Source of the DNA: Candidatus Saganbacteria bacterium
GTDB taxonomy: Bacteria > Margulisbacteria > WOR-1 > XYC2-FULL-46-14 > XYC2-FULL-37-10
Direction of reading: 5' to 3'
Assembly (NCBI GenBank): GCA_016223245.1
Contig: JACRPL010000021.1
Coordinates: forward strand, 122,770 to 186,769
DNA length: 64,000 bases
Within the stretch, counting starts at the first letter, position 1, and every line of letters starts with the position of its first letter. Below the pieces are notes generated by a model, which saw nothing but the letters and a program-made list of their open reading frames with translations, was not told where the DNA came from and did no database searches. The position numbers and the translations under genes are program-made. This document shows positions 63,487-64,000 of this stretch, piece by piece.

Positions 63487-64000
63487 AACCTTTAACCTTC
63501 CAGCAGATAGTAGAAAGACTAAATTCATATTGGGCATCACTTGGCTGCGCGATCAGACAAGCATACGATGTTGAGAAAGGCGCGGCTACCATGTCCCCTT
63601 CAACATTCTTTGGAGCACTTGGCGATAAAACATGGAATGTAGCATATATCGACCCAGTTCGCAGACCTACAGACGGTCGATACGGCGAAAATCCAAATCG
63701 TTTATTCCATTACTTCCAATATCAAGTGATCATGAAACCGTCACCTTTGGATATCCAGGATCGATACCTCGACTCGCTTAGCTCGCTCGGTATAAAGCCT
63801 GCAGATCATGACGTACGCTTTGTCGAAGATAACTGGGAATCACCAACTCTTGGCGCATGGGGGACTGGGTGGGAAGTATGGGCCGAAGGAATGGAAGTAA
63901 CGCAGTTCACATACTTTCAAGAATGCGGGGGATTTCCGTGCAAACCAACTCCTGTTGAAATTACCTATGGATTAGAGCGCATCGCGATGTTCATCCAAAA
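63483..64000 (+). CDS. glyQ: Glycyl-tRNA synthetase alpha subunit, 3'-truncated by window end
   Basis: The first 172 codons of GlyQ, which with GlyS charges tRNA-Gly. Seen: [85 protein letters not shown] and [14 protein letters not shown], all hallmark segments of the bacterial alpha subunit. The frame runs off the end of the window. It begins in the ATGA of toxin 2 with no separate promoter visible nearby, so its expression may depend on the TA promoter or read-through. Confidence 0.96.
   Translation, partial: MKPLTFQQIVERLNSYWASLGCAIRQAYDVEKGAATMSPSTFFGALGDKTWNVAYIDPVRRPTDGRYGENPNRLFHYFQYQVIMKPSPLDIQDRYLDSLSSLGIKPADHDVRFVEDNWESPTLGAWGTGWEVWAEGMEVTQFTYFQECGGFPCKPTPVEITYGLERIAMFIQ

Overview
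The window is a bacterial chromosome segment in which every convincing gene lies on the + strand. The organism looks like an uncultured Gram-negative-type bacterium: it has KdsB-like and NeuA-type cytidylyltransferases, a Wzy-like polymerase, a WecA/WbpL-type initiating transferase, WbpM, and a separate glycyl-tRNA synthetase alpha subunit. The sequence is AT-rich overall, although the first several kilobases are clearly richer in GC. I cannot assign a phylum from sequence reading; a candidate phylum such as Margulisbacteria or Omnitrophota is possible but only a guess.

Region 1 (1-10.7 kb) is a nonulosonic (sialic/legionaminic-like) acid cassette: neuB (cut by the window edge), E1 alpha and E1 beta of a 2-oxoacid dehydrogenase, a remarkable E2-like protein, a PIG-L deacetylase, a neuC-type hydrolysing epimerase, a DegT aminotransferase, an SDR, a small hexapeptide acyltransferase, a UDP-sugar dehydrogenase and neuA. 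The E2-like protein carries a lipoyl domain and an E1/E3-binding domain, but its normal acyltransferase core is replaced by a left-handed beta-helix acyltransferase of the type that acylates sugars. My reading is that the E1 pair loads an acyl group from a 2-oxoacid onto the lipoyl arm, and the helix domain passes it straight to an amino sugar, possibly one freed by the PIG-L deacetylase. This is the best candidate for an undescribed system here.

Region 2 (10.7-54.8 kb) continues without a convincing terminator as one tightly packed surface-polysaccharide cluster. It holds about ten glycosyltransferases (several fused to methyltransferases or to an alcohol dehydrogenase), methyltransferases, GDP-mannose to GDP-fucose genes (gmd, fcl), two divergent KdsB-like genes, three radical SAM proteins, two DegT aminotransferases in total, a polysaccharide deacetylase, a LegB-like dehydratase, a Wzy-like polymerase, membrane GT39-like and YfhO-like proteins, a DUF362 protein, a bi-domain oxidoreductase, an initiating phosphoglycosyltransferase and WbpM. 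Genes commonly overlap by ATGA, which suggests translational coupling. No flippase or ABC exporter is visible.

Region 3 (54.8-58.8 kb) has an orphan four-helix membrane protein, an SDR, a geranylgeranyl-reductase-family flavoprotein and a GHKL ATPase. The last two appear to have leaderless promoters. A near-perfect Fur box lies at 58803-58821.

Region 4 (58.9-64 kb) has a membrane/coiled-coil protein and a large coiled-coil protein with a PP2C phosphatase domain. Next come two paralogous tandem toxin-antitoxin modules and the start of glyQ (cut by the window end). The TA duplication left a short copy of the glyQ 5' end between the modules. No gap longer than 300 bases lacks a gene; the longest, 58773-58961, holds the Fur box and a tandem repeat. 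I saw no rRNA, CRISPR array or insertion sequence, and no tRNA by eye.
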